From Corynebacterium gerontici (lineage in GTDB: Bacteria > Actinomycetota > Actinomycetes > Mycobacteriales > Mycobacteriaceae), in NCBI RefSeq assembly GCF_003813985.1, contig NZ_CP033897.1, positions 1,922,001-1,986,000 of the forward strand: a DNA stretch of 64,000 nt, in the 5' to 3' direction. Positions within the stretch are counted from its first letter, which is position 1, and every line of letters starts with the position of its first letter. The position numbers and the translations under genes were made by a program. This document shows positions 34,911 through 43,619 of this stretch, one piece after another. The notes beneath the pieces were generated by a model. The model searched no databases, was not told the origin of the DNA, and saw nothing but the letters and a program-made list of their open reading frames with translations.

Positions 34911-35330
34911 TTAAGGGCGAGCAAGCGGAATCATATTTGCCTTGGCATCGGAAGAATCCACAATCTTCTTGCCAAAGGGGAAGCAGGTCACAGGAATGAG
35001 CTTGAGGTTTGCCCAGGCCAAGGGCAGACCAATAATGGTAAGTGCCTGCGCAATAGCAGTGGTGACATGCCCCAGGGCGAGCCACAGGCCTGCTACTAGG
35101 AACCAGATCACGTTGCCGAGCATCGACATGCCACCGCCCTTGCCGGTATCAACAACCTCGCGGCCAAATGGCCACAGGATGTAATTGGCGATGCGGAAGC
35201 TGGCCACACCGAAGGGGATGGTGATGATGAAAATGCAGGCGATGGCACCAGCGATGATGTAGGCAAGCCACAGCCAGATACCTGCGGTGAGCAGCCAAAT
35301 GATGTTAAGGATGACGTGAAGGGCTTTCAT
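34911..35330 (-). CDS. YccF-family inner membrane protein
   Basis: The 139-residue protein has two copies of the YccF (DUF307) repeat: NIIWLLTAGIWLWLAYIIAGAIACIFIITIPFG and NVIWFLVAGLWLALGHVTTAIAQALTIIGLPLAW, each followed by a short WPFGR or FPFGK motif. The family is an integral membrane protein of unknown function. I chose the ATG at 35330 as the family-typical start (MKALHVILNIIW). The upstream extension of the frame would overlap the neighbour at 35389. Confidence 0.88.
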   Translation of the reverse strand: MKALHVILNIIWLLTAGIWLWLAYIIAGAIACIFIITIPFGVASFRIANYILWPFGREVVDTGKGGGMSMLGNVIWFLVAGLWLALGHVTTAIAQALTIIGLPLAWANLKLIPVTCFPFGKKIVDSSDAKANMIPLARP

Positions 35331-35388
35331 ATGAACAAAGCCTAGTCCAAGCACGCGAGTCTGATGCAGGAGCAGCCCTCCGACAGAC

Positions 35389-35730
35389 TTAGGGCCAGCG
35401 ATTTTCATCGTCCTGGTACGCATTCCCCTCTTCAGTGCGGTTCTTCAGACGCCATCGGCGGTTTAGATAATAGATTGGATTCATCACCAAATACCACCAT
35501 GCCAAGCATCCTAGTGCGTACATCACGACCTGAGCATTACTGAACTTATCAGGTCGAACCCCATCATCTGTCCAATCCAAATCTGTGATCCGCAAGATGA
35601 TTCCCACAAACAGCGCCGCCACTGGTGCGTATACAAGGTTCCATTTCTTGTCAGGAGCCCAAGGCTTACCGTCTTTACCGTTCTTAACTAGAGGCACGAG
35701 AGGCGACCACAAATAGTCAGACCAATGCAT
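35389..35730 (-). CDS. Small membrane protein, unknown
   Basis: Not recognised. It is 113 residues, with two hydrophobic segments (about 33-50, VAALFVGIILRI, and 67-85, VVMYALGCLAWWYLVMNPIYYL) and a charged C-terminus. The ATG at 35730 follows TTGGAG at a suitable distance. It lies 83 bases downstream of the broken secreted-protein gene at 35814 and in the same direction. Pairing of a small membrane protein with a small secreted protein is the arrangement of a bacteriocin and its immunity protein, but nothing else supports that. Confidence 0.65.
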   Translation of the reverse strand: MHWSDYLWSPLVPLVKNGKDGKPWAPDKKWNLVYAPVAALFVGIILRITDLDWTDDGVRPDKFSNAQVVMYALGCLAWWYLVMNPIYYLNRRWRLKNRTEEGNAYQDDENRWP

Positions 35731-35813
35731 TCATTCTCCAATCCCGGTCACTTTAACCCTACTGGTCAGCTAGCTAGATCCGGCAAGGTCCCTGTATTCC
35801 TTCTTCAGGTACT

Positions 35814-36419
35814 TCAGGTGCGTTCGCTCAGACCACACGCACCCGCACTAATTGCAATTTTTGCAGCAATCGCTGGCCAACCTCCTACAGCCATCACTCC
35901 ATATTTCAACAAGTTTGCCGATCCATCGATAGCTGCAGTCGACACAATCTTCCTCGCTGCGTCACGCCAACGCTTCTGCTTCAACAGTTGCCCGACTGCA
36001 TACGCATCTTCCGGATTCAGGGGCAGTCCGAGTGCGTCATAGGCTACACAACGTGCGAAAGATTGAAGGTCTCGCTTCTGACGAGTGTGACCACCCGACG
36101 AGTCGATGGGTTTACCTTCCATCATGCGCGCCAGTGCGTTCGCTTTTTCAAGACTAATTCCGTAACGCGCAGCGGCCTCTGGGTCAACTTCCCACACGCC
36201 GGGGGAAGTTTCTCGCACAACCTCCGTGAACAAGGTTTCAAATCCTTGCTCAACATTATCTACAAGCTGCTGTTCCTCTTGGCTCGTCAATCCATCTTGA
36301 GCTTGCATCTCCAGCGGAGTCTCGCTAGGGATCTCCTACGCCGACACGGCGACAGTCGAGCCCGCCCCGATTAGGGCCACGCTCAGGCCTGCGGTTGCGC
36401 ATTTCACTAGTCGTTTCAC
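35814..36419 (-). pseudogene. Secreted small protein gene interrupted by an amber codon
   Basis: From GTG 36419, which follows a perfect GGAGG, the frame reads a good signal peptide (MKRLVKCATAGLSVALIGAGSTVAVSA) and then meets TAG at 36336-36338. The same frame then stays open for 173 more codons to 35814. The stop thus falls at the predicted signal peptidase site. The downstream part has a Gly/Ala-rich hydrophobic C-terminus (LLKYGVMAVGGWPAIAAKIAISAGACG). A 164-residue product could start internally at ATG 36308 but would lack export. The likeliest reading is a recent nonsense mutation; readthrough is an alternative. The protein family is not recognised. Confidence 0.7.
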
Positions 36420-36665
36420 GAATCCTCCTAAAGAGCATATGTTAAGCGGCTATTGCCCGAGAAAATTTAGTAATTAAACGTGGACAATGCCCGAGCTATC
36501 GCCGATCTCTGCAGTTCGAGCTTGGCAATCTCTGCAACCCGGACAGTTCAGAAAGTAACGTAGTTTTACTTTGTTTTTCAACCAAACTCTGAATTATATT
36601 CATGGATCCTCTTGCATCCCCTCCCCGACCCGCTCCCCCACACCCAGCAACGAACGGCATGGGTT

Positions 36666-36676
36666 CGTCGAAAAGC
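36666..36676 (-). repeat. GCTTTTCGACG repeat, intergenic copy
   Basis: On the minus strand it reads AGCTTTTCGACGAACCC, matching the extended consensus. It lies just beyond the S10 operon terminator. Confidence 0.8.
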
Positions 36677-36690
36677 TAAGCAATGCGAAA

Positions 36691-36714
36691 AGCACACCCC
36701 GTAGTGGGATGTGC
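36691..36714 (-). terminator. Terminator of the S10 operon after rpsQ
   Basis: AGCACACCCC pairs with GGGATGTGCT (one mismatch) and is followed on the minus strand by TTTTCG. Its presence confirms that transcription of the ribosomal operon ends at rpsQ and does not run into rplN. Confidence 0.7.
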
Positions 36715-36738
36715 TTCAAGCGATTGTCCGCGTTTGGA

Positions 36739-37032
36739 CTAGCGTGCCTTCTCGACGATCTCGACGAGGCGGAAGTGCTTGTCCTTGCTCAGCGGGCGAG
36801 TCTCTTCGATGCGCACGCGGTCGCCAACACCGGCGATCTCGTTTTCATCGTGAGCCTTCACCTTGGAGTTGGTGCGGATGGTCTTGCCGTAAAGGCGGTG
36901 CTGCTTGCGGTCTTCAAGCTCAACCACAATGGTCTTTTGCATCTTCGTGGAAACCACGTAGCCGATGCGAACCTTGCGGGCACCCTTTTCCTTGGCGTTC
37001 TCGTTGTTCTCAGTCACGTTTGCCTCACTCAT
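36739..37032 (-). CDS. rpsQ: 30S ribosomal protein S17
   Basis: S17 binds 16S rRNA early in 30S assembly. The 97-residue protein has an acidic N-terminal extension of about 18 residues, then the OB-fold core with [33 protein letters not shown] and [20 protein letters not shown]. It is the last gene of the S10 operon here; rplN, its usual follower, is 33 kb away. Confidence 0.98.
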   Translation of the reverse strand: MSEANVTENNENAKEKGARKVRIGYVVSTKMQKTIVVELEDRKQHRLYGKTIRTNSKVKAHDENEIAGVGDRVRIEETRPLSKDKHFRLVEIVEKAR

Positions 37033-37034
37033 GT

Positions 37035-37265
37035 TTAAGCCTCAGCTCCCGGAACCTCGGACAGGCCGAGCTCGCGCTCACGGAGCACCGTGTAGATGCG
37101 GGCGATGTCGCGCTTGACGGTGCGCAGGCGACGGTTGTTGGTCAACTGGCCGGTGGCAGCCTGGAAGCGCAGGTTGAACAGCTCTTCCTTGGCCTCGGTC
37201 AGCTTGGTGGTGAGCTCCTCAGCGTTCAGCTCGCGAAGCTCGTGTGCGGGGGTACCGTTAGCCAT
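37035..37265 (-). CDS. rpmC: 50S ribosomal protein L29
   Basis: L29 lies at the tunnel exit and helps dock signal recognition particle and trigger factor. It is 76 residues with the conserved [27 protein letters not shown] and [23 protein letters not shown]. It overlaps rplP by 1 base and ends 2 bases before rpsQ. Confidence 0.98.
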   Translation of the reverse strand: MANGTPAHELRELNAEELTTKLTEAKEELFNLRFQAATGQLTNNRRLRTVKRDIARIYTVLRERELGLSEVPGAEA

Positions 37266-37681
37266 TAGAACTGGTCCTCCTTCTTAACGATACGAACTTT
37301 GCAAGGGAGCTTCTGGCCTGCACGACGCAGAGCCTCGAGTGCCATAGCCTCGTTGGGGTAGCTCATCTCGAAGAGGATGCGGCCGGGCTTAACGTTCGCA
37401 ACCCACTTCTCCACGGGGCCCTTACCGGAACCCATACGCACGCCGAGCGGCTTCTGGGTCAGGGGACGATCCGGGAAGATGTTGATCCACACCTTGCCAC
37501 CACGCTTGACGTGGCGGTTGATGGCAATACGAGCGGACTCGATCTGACGGTTGGTGATGTAGGCGGGCTCCAGAGCCTGGATGCCGTAGTCACCGAAGTT
37601 AAGGCGGTTACCACCCTTGGACACGCCACGACGGGTCGGGCGGTGCTGACGGCGGTACTTCACGCGCTTGGGGATAAGCAT
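37265..37681 (-). CDS. rplP: 50S ribosomal protein L16
   Basis: L16 helps position A-site tRNA on the large subunit. The 138-residue protein has the standard start [15 protein letters not shown], the [25 protein letters not shown] block and [14 protein letters not shown]. It lies 2 bases after rpsC. Confidence 0.98.
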   Translation of the reverse strand: MLIPKRVKYRRQHRPTRRGVSKGGNRLNFGDYGIQALEPAYITNRQIESARIAINRHVKRGGKVWINIFPDRPLTQKPLGVRMGSGKGPVEKWVANVKPGRILFEMSYPNEAMALEALRRAGQKLPCKVRIVKKEDQF

Positions 37682-37683
37682 TC

Positions 37684-38430
37684 TTAGCCCTCCTGCTTCT
37701 TCTCAGCACGCTGGCGACGCTGGCCACCGCGACGCGGGCGTGCGTTGCGGTCGCCGCGACCACGGCGTTCTGCGGGTGCGTTCAGTTCGGACTCGCGCTT
37801 ACCGCCCACGACGTCACCCTTGTAGATCCACACCTTGACGCCGATGCGTCCGAAGGTGGTGTGAGCTTCGTAGGTGCCGTAGTCGATTTCGGCGCGCAGG
37901 GTGTGCAGCGGAACGCGACCTTCGTGGTAGCGCTCGGTGCGGGACATCTCGGCACCGCCGAGACGACCGGAGCACACAACCTTGATGCCCTTAACCTGCG
38001 GCTGGCGCATTGCGGACTGGATAGCCTTACGCATTGCGCGGCGGAATGCCACACGGTTCGTGAGCTGCTCGGCGATGGACTGTGCCACGAGCTGAGCGTT
38101 GGCGTCAATGTTCTTGACCTCGAGGATGTTCAGAGCAACCTGCTTGCCAGTGAGCTTTTCCAGCTCGCGGCGCAGACGGTCTGCCTCGGAGCCACGGCGG
38201 CCAATCACGATGCCCGGGCGGGCGGTGTGAATGTCGACGCGGACGCGGTCGCGGGTGCGCTCGATCACGATGTCGGCGATACCAGCGCGATCCAAGGTCT
38301 TCTGCAGGAACTCGCGAATCTTGATGTCTTCAGCGACGTACTCTGCGTAGTTCTTGTCGGCGTACCAGTGGGACTTCCAATCGGAAGTGATGCCCAAACG
38401 TAGGCCGTGAGGATGGATTTTCTGGCCCAC
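37684..38430 (-). CDS. rpsC: 30S ribosomal protein S3
   Basis: S3 forms part of the mRNA entry channel and its helicase activity. The 248-residue protein has [15 protein letters not shown], a KH domain ([17 protein letters not shown]) and [12 protein letters not shown], with an Arg/Gln-rich C-terminal tail longer than in E. coli, as is usual in actinobacteria. It overlaps rplV by 1 base. Confidence 0.98.
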   Translation of the reverse strand: MGQKIHPHGLRLGITSDWKSHWYADKNYAEYVAEDIKIREFLQKTLDRAGIADIVIERTRDRVRVDIHTARPGIVIGRRGSEADRLRRELEKLTGKQVALNILEVKNIDANAQLVAQSIAEQLTNRVAFRRAMRKAIQSAMRQPQVKGIKVVCSGRLGGAEMSRTERYHEGRVPLHTLRAEIDYGTYEAHTTFGRIGVKVWIYKGDVVGGKRESELNAPAERRGRGDRNARPRRGGQRRQRAEKKQEG

Positions 38431-38789
38431 TACTTGGCCCCTTCCTTCTGGCTAACAACCACGGTGATGTGGCTGGTGCGCTTACGGATCTGGAATGCAC
38501 GACCCTGTGCGCGCGGCTGGAAACGACGCATGGTCGGTCCCTCGTCGGCGAATGCCTCGGAGACGACCAAGCTGTTGCGATTCAGGCCGAAGTTGTTCTC
38601 GGCGTTTGCCGCAGCGGATGCAACGACCTTGGCAACCGGCTCAGAAGCAGCCTGGGGGGCGTACTTCAGGATTGCCAGTGCTTCCTCGACGGACTTACCG
38701 CGTACCAGGTCGATAACGCGGCGCGCTTTCATCGGGGAGACACGGACGAAGCGCGCAGTTGCGCGTGCGGAGGTGATAGCTTCACTCAT
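38430..38789 (-). CDS. rplV: 50S ribosomal protein L22
   Basis: L22 lines the exit tunnel, and its loop contributes to macrolide response. The 119-residue protein shows [29 protein letters not shown] and [23 protein letters not shown]; the tunnel loop looks normal. It starts 3 bases after rpsS. Confidence 0.98.
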   Translation of the reverse strand: MSEAITSARATARFVRVSPMKARRVIDLVRGKSVEEALAILKYAPQAASEPVAKVVASAAANAENNFGLNRNSLVVSEAFADEGPTMRRFQPRAQGRAFQIRKRTSHITVVVSQKEGAK

Positions 38790-38792
38790 CGC

Positions 38793-39071
38793 TTATCGAC
38801 GTCCCTTCTTGTCGTCCTTGACGTGACCCTTGAAGGTCTTGGTGGGTGCGAACTCACCGAGCTTGTGGCCGACCATGGAGTCGTCCACGAACACCGGCAC
38901 GTGCTTGCGTCCATCGTGGACGGCGAAGGTGTGGCCGATGAAGTCGGGGAGAATGGTTGAACGGCGGGACCAGGTCTTGATGACCTGCTTGGTGCCCTTC
39001 TCGTTCTGAGCATCTACCTTTGCGAGGAGGTGCTCATCGACGAACGGGCCCTTCTTAAGGCTGCGTGGCAT
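38793..39071 (-). CDS. rpsS: 30S ribosomal protein S19
   Basis: S19 sits in the head of the small subunit with S13. It is 92 residues: [49 protein letters not shown] and [15 protein letters not shown]. It follows rplB by 15 bases. Confidence 0.98.
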   Translation of the reverse strand: MPRSLKKGPFVDEHLLAKVDAQNEKGTKQVIKTWSRRSTILPDFIGHTFAVHDGRKHVPVFVDDSMVGHKLGEFAPTKTFKGHVKDDKKGRR

Positions 39072-39086
39072 CTAAGTTTCCTCCTC

Positions 39087-39929
39087 TTAGCGCTTCTTGG
39101 ACTTGTTCGTGCGGCGACGCTGCACGATCATCTTGTTGCTGTAACGGTTGGGGTTGCGGGTGCGGCCTTCCTTCTTGCCCCAAGGGGACACAGGGTGGCG
39201 ACCACCGGAGGTCTTACCCTCACCACCGCCGTGCGGGTGGTCAACGGGGTTCATCACGACACCACGAACGGTCGGGCGGACACCCTTCCAGCGCATACGA
39301 CCGGCCTTGCCCCAGCGGATGTTGATCTGGTCAGCGTTTCCGACCTCACCCACGGTGGCGCGGCAGCGGATGTCCACGCGGCGGATTTCGGAGGAAGGCA
39401 TACGCAGCACTGCGTACTTGCCTGCCTTACCGAGCAACTGGATGGAAGCACCAGCGGAGCGGGCGAGCTTGGCGCCAGCGCCAGGCTTGAGCTCCACGCA
39501 GTGGATCACGGTACCGGCGGGGATGTTACGCAGTGGAAGGTTGTTGCCAACCTTGATGTCTGCGTTTGCGCCGGATTCGAGGATCTGACCCTGCTTGAGG
39601 TTCTTCGGTGCGATGATGTAGCGCTTTTCGCCATCGGCGTAGTGCAGCAGCGCAATGTTGGCGGTGCGGTTCGGGTCGTACTCGATGTGAGCAACCTTGG
39701 CCGGAATGCCATCTTTGTCGGTGCGGCGGAAGTCGATCACACGGTAGCGGCGCTTGTGGCCACCACCCTTGTGGCGAACGGTGATGTGGCCGTGTACGTT
39801 ACGGCCGCCCTTCTTGGGCAGGGGGCGAAGCAGAGACTTTTCCGGGTTCGAGCGAGTGATCTCCTCGAACATGGAAACGGAGCTCTGGCGGCGACCCGGG
39901 GTTGTCGGCTTGTACTTACGAATAGCCAT
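39087..39929 (-). CDS. rplB: 50S ribosomal protein L2
   Basis: L2 is needed for subunit association and peptidyl transferase integrity. The 280-residue protein contains [23 protein letters not shown], the conserved [30 protein letters not shown] near 216-245 with the key histidine, and a basic C-terminus. The long plus-strand open frame opposite is a shadow of its codon bias. Confidence 0.98.
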   Translation of the reverse strand: MAIRKYKPTTPGRRQSSVSMFEEITRSNPEKSLLRPLPKKGGRNVHGHITVRHKGGGHKRRYRVIDFRRTDKDGIPAKVAHIEYDPNRTANIALLHYADGEKRYIIAPKNLKQGQILESGANADIKVGNNLPLRNIPAGTVIHCVELKPGAGAKLARSAGASIQLLGKAGKYAVLRMPSSEIRRVDIRCRATVGEVGNADQINIRWGKAGRMRWKGVRPTVRGVVMNPVDHPHGGGEGKTSGGRHPVSPWGKKEGRTRNPNRYSNKMIVQRRRTNKSKKR

Positions 39930-39950
39930 AGTTTGTCCTTACCTCGACCC

Positions 39951-40256
39951 TTAAGCGGCGGAGCCGCCGAAGATGTCGATTGCGTCGCTGCCTTCACGAA
40001 GCGTCACATAAGCGCGCTTGGTTGCCTTACGTCGGCCGTAACCGGTGCGGGTGCGCTTGCGCTTACCTTCGCGGTTGACGGTGTTGACGGAGGCGACCTT
40101 CACGCCGAAAATGCGCTCCACGGCATCCTTGATCTGCGTCTTGTGGGCGGTGGGAGCAACAAAGAACGTGTAGGTTCCCTGCTCCATCAGGCCATAAGAC
40201 TTCTCAGAGACGACCGGTGCGAGGATGATGTCGCGGGGGTCTGCGATCTTAGCCAT
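39951..40256 (-). CDS. rplW: 50S ribosomal protein L23
   Basis: L23 is the main docking site for trigger factor and SRP at the tunnel exit. It is 101 residues: [25 protein letters not shown] and the arginine-rich [22 protein letters not shown]. It overlaps rplD by 1 base. Confidence 0.98.
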   Translation of the reverse strand: MAKIADPRDIILAPVVSEKSYGLMEQGTYTFFVAPTAHKTQIKDAVERIFGVKVASVNTVNREGKRKRTRTGYGRRKATKRAYVTLREGSDAIDIFGGSAA

Positions 40257-40909
40257 TAGTTCTCCTCCTTCTCCGCGCCGTTGACGCGGTTGATGAAGGT
40301 GTTGAGCGCCTCAACGGAGAACACAACGTCGTCCGACTTGAGGACGTCGTAGGTGTTCAACTGGTCTTCAAACAGAACGTTCACACCAGGGAGGTTGCGG
40401 GCGCTGCGCTTAGCGTTCTCGTCTGCGCGTCCGACCACGAACAGGATGTTGCGGCGGTCGGTGAGGCGCTCGAAGAATGCGCGTGCGGACTTGGTGGAAG
40501 GAGTCTGACCAGGAACCAGCTCGGTGAGCACGTGGATGCGTCCGTTGCGGGCACGATCCGAAAGTGCGCCGAAGAGAGCGGCCTTGATCATCTTCTTGGG
40601 GGTGCGCTGAGCGTAATCGCGCGGCTTGGGGCCGTGCGAAATGCCACCACCGGTGAAGTGAGGTGCGCGGATCGAGCCCTGACGAGCGCGACCGGTACCC
40701 TTCTGGCGGAATGGCTTGCGGCCACCGCCACGAACTTCTGCGCGGGTCTTGGTGGAGTGGGTGCCCTGACGACGAGCCGCGAGCTGTGCGTTGACTACCT
40801 GGTGCAGGAGTGCAACGGACACTTCGCGGTCGAAGATTGCTGCAGGCAGCTCAACGGAGCCGTCGGTAGCACCCTCAGCGGTGTGGACGTCCAACTTCAG
40901 ATTGGTCAT
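40256..40909 (-). CDS. rplD: 50S ribosomal protein L4
   Basis: L4 lines the tunnel constriction and in E. coli also represses the S10 operon. The 217-residue protein has the tunnel loop [36 protein letters not shown] and a C-terminal [23 protein letters not shown]. It overlaps rplC by 4 bases. An autoregulatory leader could not be identified by eye. Confidence 0.98.
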   Translation of the reverse strand: MTNLKLDVHTAEGATDGSVELPAAIFDREVSVALLHQVVNAQLAARRQGTHSTKTRAEVRGGGRKPFRQKGTGRARQGSIRAPHFTGGGISHGPKPRDYAQRTPKKMIKAALFGALSDRARNGRIHVLTELVPGQTPSTKSARAFFERLTDRRNILFVVGRADENAKRSARNLPGVNVLFEDQLNTYDVLKSDDVVFSVEALNTFINRVNGAEKEEN

Positions 40910-41562
40910 GCGTGTGCACCGCCCTTCACTGCGGTCTTAACGGTTACGATGCCGCCACGGTTACCCGGGATCGCACCCTTGATCAGGATGAGGTTGGCAT
41001 CGGCGTCAATCTTTTGAACCTTGAGGTTCTGGGTGGTGACGCGGTCATTACCCATGCGGCCTGCCATGCGCTTGCCCTTGAACACGCGACCCGGGGTGGC
41101 AGCCTGGCCAATGGAGCCCACACGACGGTGAGCGGCCTGGTTACCGTGGGCTGCGCCCTGTCCGGCAAAGCCGTGGCGCTTCATGCCGCCAGCGTAGCCC
41201 TTACCCTTGGAGGTACCGGTGACGTCAACGAAGGTCACGCCTTCGAAGATGTCCACGGTGACGTCCTGACCAACCTCGTAGGCAGAAACATCATCCATAC
41301 GGATTTCTGCTACGTGGCGGCGGGGGGTAACGCCGGCTTTCTTAAAGTGGCCCGCCTGAGGCTTCTTTACCTTGCGGGGGTCGATGTCGCCGTAGGCGAT
41401 TTGGATAGCGTTGTAGCCATCGGTTTCGGTGGTGCGAATCTGGGTGACCACGCACGGACCAGCTTCAACGACGGTGACCGGGATTACTCGGTTTTCCTCG
41501 TCGAAGATCTGGGTCATGCCGAGCTTGGTGCCCAAGATGCCCTTGATCTCTGTTTCACTCAT
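40906..41562 (-). CDS. rplC: 50S ribosomal protein L3
   Basis: L3 is an early assembly protein near the peptidyl transferase centre. The 218-residue protein has [33 protein letters not shown] and the [24 protein letters not shown] segment, with the conserved Gln in the central loop [17 protein letters not shown]. It lies 32 bases after rpsJ. Confidence 0.98.
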   Translation of the reverse strand: MSETEIKGILGTKLGMTQIFDEENRVIPVTVVEAGPCVVTQIRTTETDGYNAIQIAYGDIDPRKVKKPQAGHFKKAGVTPRRHVAEIRMDDVSAYEVGQDVTVDIFEGVTFVDVTGTSKGKGYAGGMKRHGFAGQGAAHGNQAAHRRVGSIGQAATPGRVFKGKRMAGRMGNDRVTTQNLKVQKIDADANLILIKGAIPGNRGGIVTVKTAVKGGAHA

Positions 41563-41594
41563 TACTTATTCTCCGCTGCCAAAAATTTCGTCGA

Positions 41595-41900
41595 TCACTG
41601 AATGTTCACGTCGACGCTGGCCGGAAGGTCGATACGCATAAGAGCGTCAACCGTCTTCGGCGTCGGGTCGAGGATATCGATCAGGCGCTTGTGAGTGCGC
41701 ATCTCGAAGTGCTCGCGAGAATCTTTGTACTTGTGGGGAGAACGAATAACGGCGTACACGTTCTTTTCGGTGGGCAACGGCACCGGGCCAACAACACGTG
41801 CACCCGTACGGGTCACGGTTTCGACGATCTTGCGTGCAGACGCGTCGATCGCCTCATGGTCGTAGGCCTTGAGCCGAATGCGGATCTTTTGTCCCGCCAC
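41595..41900 (-). CDS. rpsJ: 30S ribosomal protein S10
   Basis: S10 is a head protein of the 30S subunit and, as NusE, part of antitermination complexes. It is 101 residues: [73 protein letters not shown]. The start is GTG at 41900 after GAGG. It is the first gene of the S10 operon. Confidence 0.98.
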   Translation of the reverse strand: MAGQKIRIRLKAYDHEAIDASARKIVETVTRTGARVVGPVPLPTEKNVYAVIRSPHKYKDSREHFEMRTHKRLIDILDPTPKTVDALMRIDLPASVDVNIQ

Positions 41901-42525
41901 GGTTACCTCTTCCTCGCTTGTCCCACATCACTGAATGGATTGGTGGGAATCGCATCATTTATCTCTATAACGTTGTCCGGACCTTTGGGGCCTGGGCGCA
42001 ACGCCAGTTCTTACTTGACTGTCGTTTAAGACTTGCCGGCAACTTCGCCTCGGGGCGTTGCAAATCAACTGCCACACACTTCGAAGAAGCACTCCAAGTG
42101 AGGAAGGGTCTCAACGTGAATGAAAAGAACCCTTACATACTGCCGCTGTTTATTTGCCATGCCCCTTCGACTAGGTTCCGGCCCTCAAGAAAAACGTGCT
42201 TTGCACTTCATTCCTCAAGGATCCTTACCTGCTTCACTCACTTTCGTGAGCTGCACAGCGAAGGTGTCATGTTTACCTTGCCATCGACTACCGAGAAGTA
42301 ACCTTTGTCAAAGCAACCCAAGTATTAAAACACGTCCCTGCGAGGTATGCAACCTTGCCGTTCTTTGCTTTTCGACGTCCCTCACGCCCTTTATCTCAAA
42401 TTCGCAACAATTTCTCCCCAAATGCGAATTTTTTTATGGAGCCCCCTATGATGAGCGCTAAGCATCATGCTTGCTGCTCCCCGCGAGTGGAGCAACCAAA
42501 ACAATTCTGATCTATAGGAGAACAC
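41901..42525. other. Divergent intergenic region between rpsJ and the Asp23-type operon
   Basis: These 625 bases carry no convincing gene. They must hold the S10 promoter and leader (minus) and the promoter of the envelope-stress operon (plus). One repeat copy lies at 42367, a perfect 6+1+6 inverted repeat AAGCATCATGCTT at 42460-42472, and a TAGGAG ribosome site just before 42526. I could not choose promoters with confidence. Confidence 0.55.
42367..42377 (+). repeat. GCTTTTCGACG repeat, intergenic copy
   Basis: It reads GCTTTTCGACGTCCC in the divergent region between the S10 and Asp23-type operons, about 150 bases before the first stress gene. Confidence 0.8.
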
Positions 42526-42978
42526 ATGGCTGAGAACCACGAGAACAACGAGAACGTCGCGCAGGACAACGGCAACGGTCGCACCGTGATCGATGACCAG
42601 GTAGTGGGCAAGATCGCCGGCGTTGCAGCCCGCGAGGTTTCCGGCGTTCACGCCCTCGGTGGCGGCGCTGCTCGCGCTCTCGGTGCTCTGCGGGAGTCCA
42701 TCCCCGGCACTAACACCAACCTGCAGCAGGGCGTCGACGTCGAGGTCGGCGAGAAGCAGGCTGCTGTTGATATCTCCATCGTTGCTGAGTATGGCGTAGC
42801 TATCCACCAGCTTGCCGACGCCATCCGCGAGAACATTTCCTCCGCTATCGAGCGCATGACCGGCCTCGAGGTCACTGAGGTTAACGTCACCGTTCACGAT
42901 GTGCACTTCGAGTTCGAGGATGACAACGAGGACGATCAAGAGGCCGAGCAGAAGCAGCTCCCGAGCCGCGTTCAGTAA
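42526..42978 (+). CDS. Asp23/Gls24 family envelope stress protein
   Basis: Asp23 proteins gather at the membrane in Gram-positive bacteria and are linked to cell-wall and alkaline stress. The 150-residue protein has the family core TVIDDQVVGKIAGVAAREVSGVHALGG, VDVEVGEKQAAVDISIVAEYGVAIHQLADAIRENISSAIERMTGLEVTEVNVTVHDVHF. Both termini are acidic and disordered. It is the first of six co-directional genes (42526-45667) that together look like a complete Asp23-AmaP type cluster. Confidence 0.92.
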   Translation: MAENHENNENVAQDNGNGRTVIDDQVVGKIAGVAAREVSGVHALGGGAARALGALRESIPGTNTNLQQGVDVEVGEKQAAVDISIVAEYGVAIHQLADAIRENISSAIERMTGLEVTEVNVTVHDVHFEFEDDNEDDQEAEQKQLPSRVQ

Positions 42979-42983
42979 TCATT

Positions 42984-43301
42984 ATGGCCACACTTTCCCT
43001 CGATACAGCTCAAGAGCTTGTCGAGTCAGTGCAGGCTGTGCCCGGTGTGCACTCGATGCATGCCGGACGCTTCGGCGAAGTAGCACTGCTCTATCCAAAG
43101 CAGCGCGTCCAGGGAGTTCGATTCTTGAGCTCGCGTGAATCCGCCTTCGAGGTGGACATAGTCGCGAGCTTCGACGCAGGAAATCTCTATGAACTCGCGA
43201 ATCAGGTGCGCGAATTGGCCACCTCCGCGCTTTCTAAGGAGGACATCGATCTTCCGGTGCGCGTTGTGATCGCCGATATTGCAGCAGAAGACGAACGCTA
43301 G
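42984..43301 (+). CDS. Small Asp23-operon protein, unknown
   Basis: The 105-residue soluble protein begins 5 bases after the previous gene. The pattern VQAVPGVHSMHAGRFGEVALLYPKQRVQGVRF and the final VRVVIADIA echo a shortened Asp23 fold (an alpha-beta domain with a conserved V-x-G-V), so it may be a diverged member acting as a partner. No catalytic motif was seen. Confidence 0.75.
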   Translation: MATLSLDTAQELVESVQAVPGVHSMHAGRFGEVALLYPKQRVQGVRFLSSRESAFEVDIVASFDAGNLYELANQVRELATSALSKEDIDLPVRVVIADIAAEDER

Positions 43302-43319
43302 ACGCTTGATCTTTTCATC

Positions 43320-43366
43320 AGCGCGGGTGCTCAACGCCAGGGGCGTGTGGGAGCTACACCCGCGCT
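43320..43366 (+). terminator. Intra-operon hairpin
   Basis: AGCGCGGGTG (43320-43329) pairs with CACCCGCGCT (43357-43366), with a smaller internal stem, followed by TTGC. It may partially terminate transcription after the two soluble stress proteins and reduce expression of the membrane genes. Confidence 0.6.
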
Positions 43367-43424
43367 TTGCTCAATTGTTACTCACTGTTATTCGATAACT
43401 CACCATTTAGATTGAAGGACCATC

Positions 43425-43619
43425 ATGATGTCCAATAAAACTTTGCTCGGCGCCATCATCGGCCTCGTGCTTGCAGTTGTGCTGCTGCAGTGGGGTCTCA
43501 GCGGCCTCCTGCTGATCCTGCTGTTCGCTGCGATTGGCGCCGTCGCCGGCGCACAACTTGAAGGTCGCATCGACCTCAACAAGGGGCTCGAAGGATTCCG
43601 TAAGGGAGGCCGCGGCTAA
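43425..43619 (+). CDS. Small membrane protein, DUF2273-like
   Basis: It is 64 residues with two hydrophobic helices (GAIIGLVLAVVLLQWG, LLLILLFAAIGAVAGAQL) and a short basic tail. Proteins of this kind (DUF2273) regularly sit beside asp23 and amaP. It overlaps the next gene by 1 base and is probably part of the membrane anchor of the Asp23 assembly. Confidence 0.8.
   Translation: MMSNKTLLGAIIGLVLAVVLLQWGLSGLLLILLFAAIGAVAGAQLEGRIDLNKGLEGFRKGGRG

Larger units (their letters stand above)
36420..36738. other. Intergenic region between rpsQ and the broken secreted-protein gene
   Basis: It holds the AT-rich upstream region of the gene at 36419, one repeat copy at 36666 and the S10 operon terminator. 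No gene was seen. Confidence 0.6.

Noticed and set aside
39030..40259. Long plus-strand open frame (about 409 codons) opposite rplB and rplW
   Set aside because: It is antisense to two certain ribosomal genes, lacks a ribosome site and has low-complexity composition expected from the mirrored codon bias of a highly expressed gene.
42301..42330. TTGACA on the minus strand as the -35 of the S10 operon
   Set aside because: The nearest TAGTCG is only 15 bases away and poor as a -10, so I did not call a promoter.
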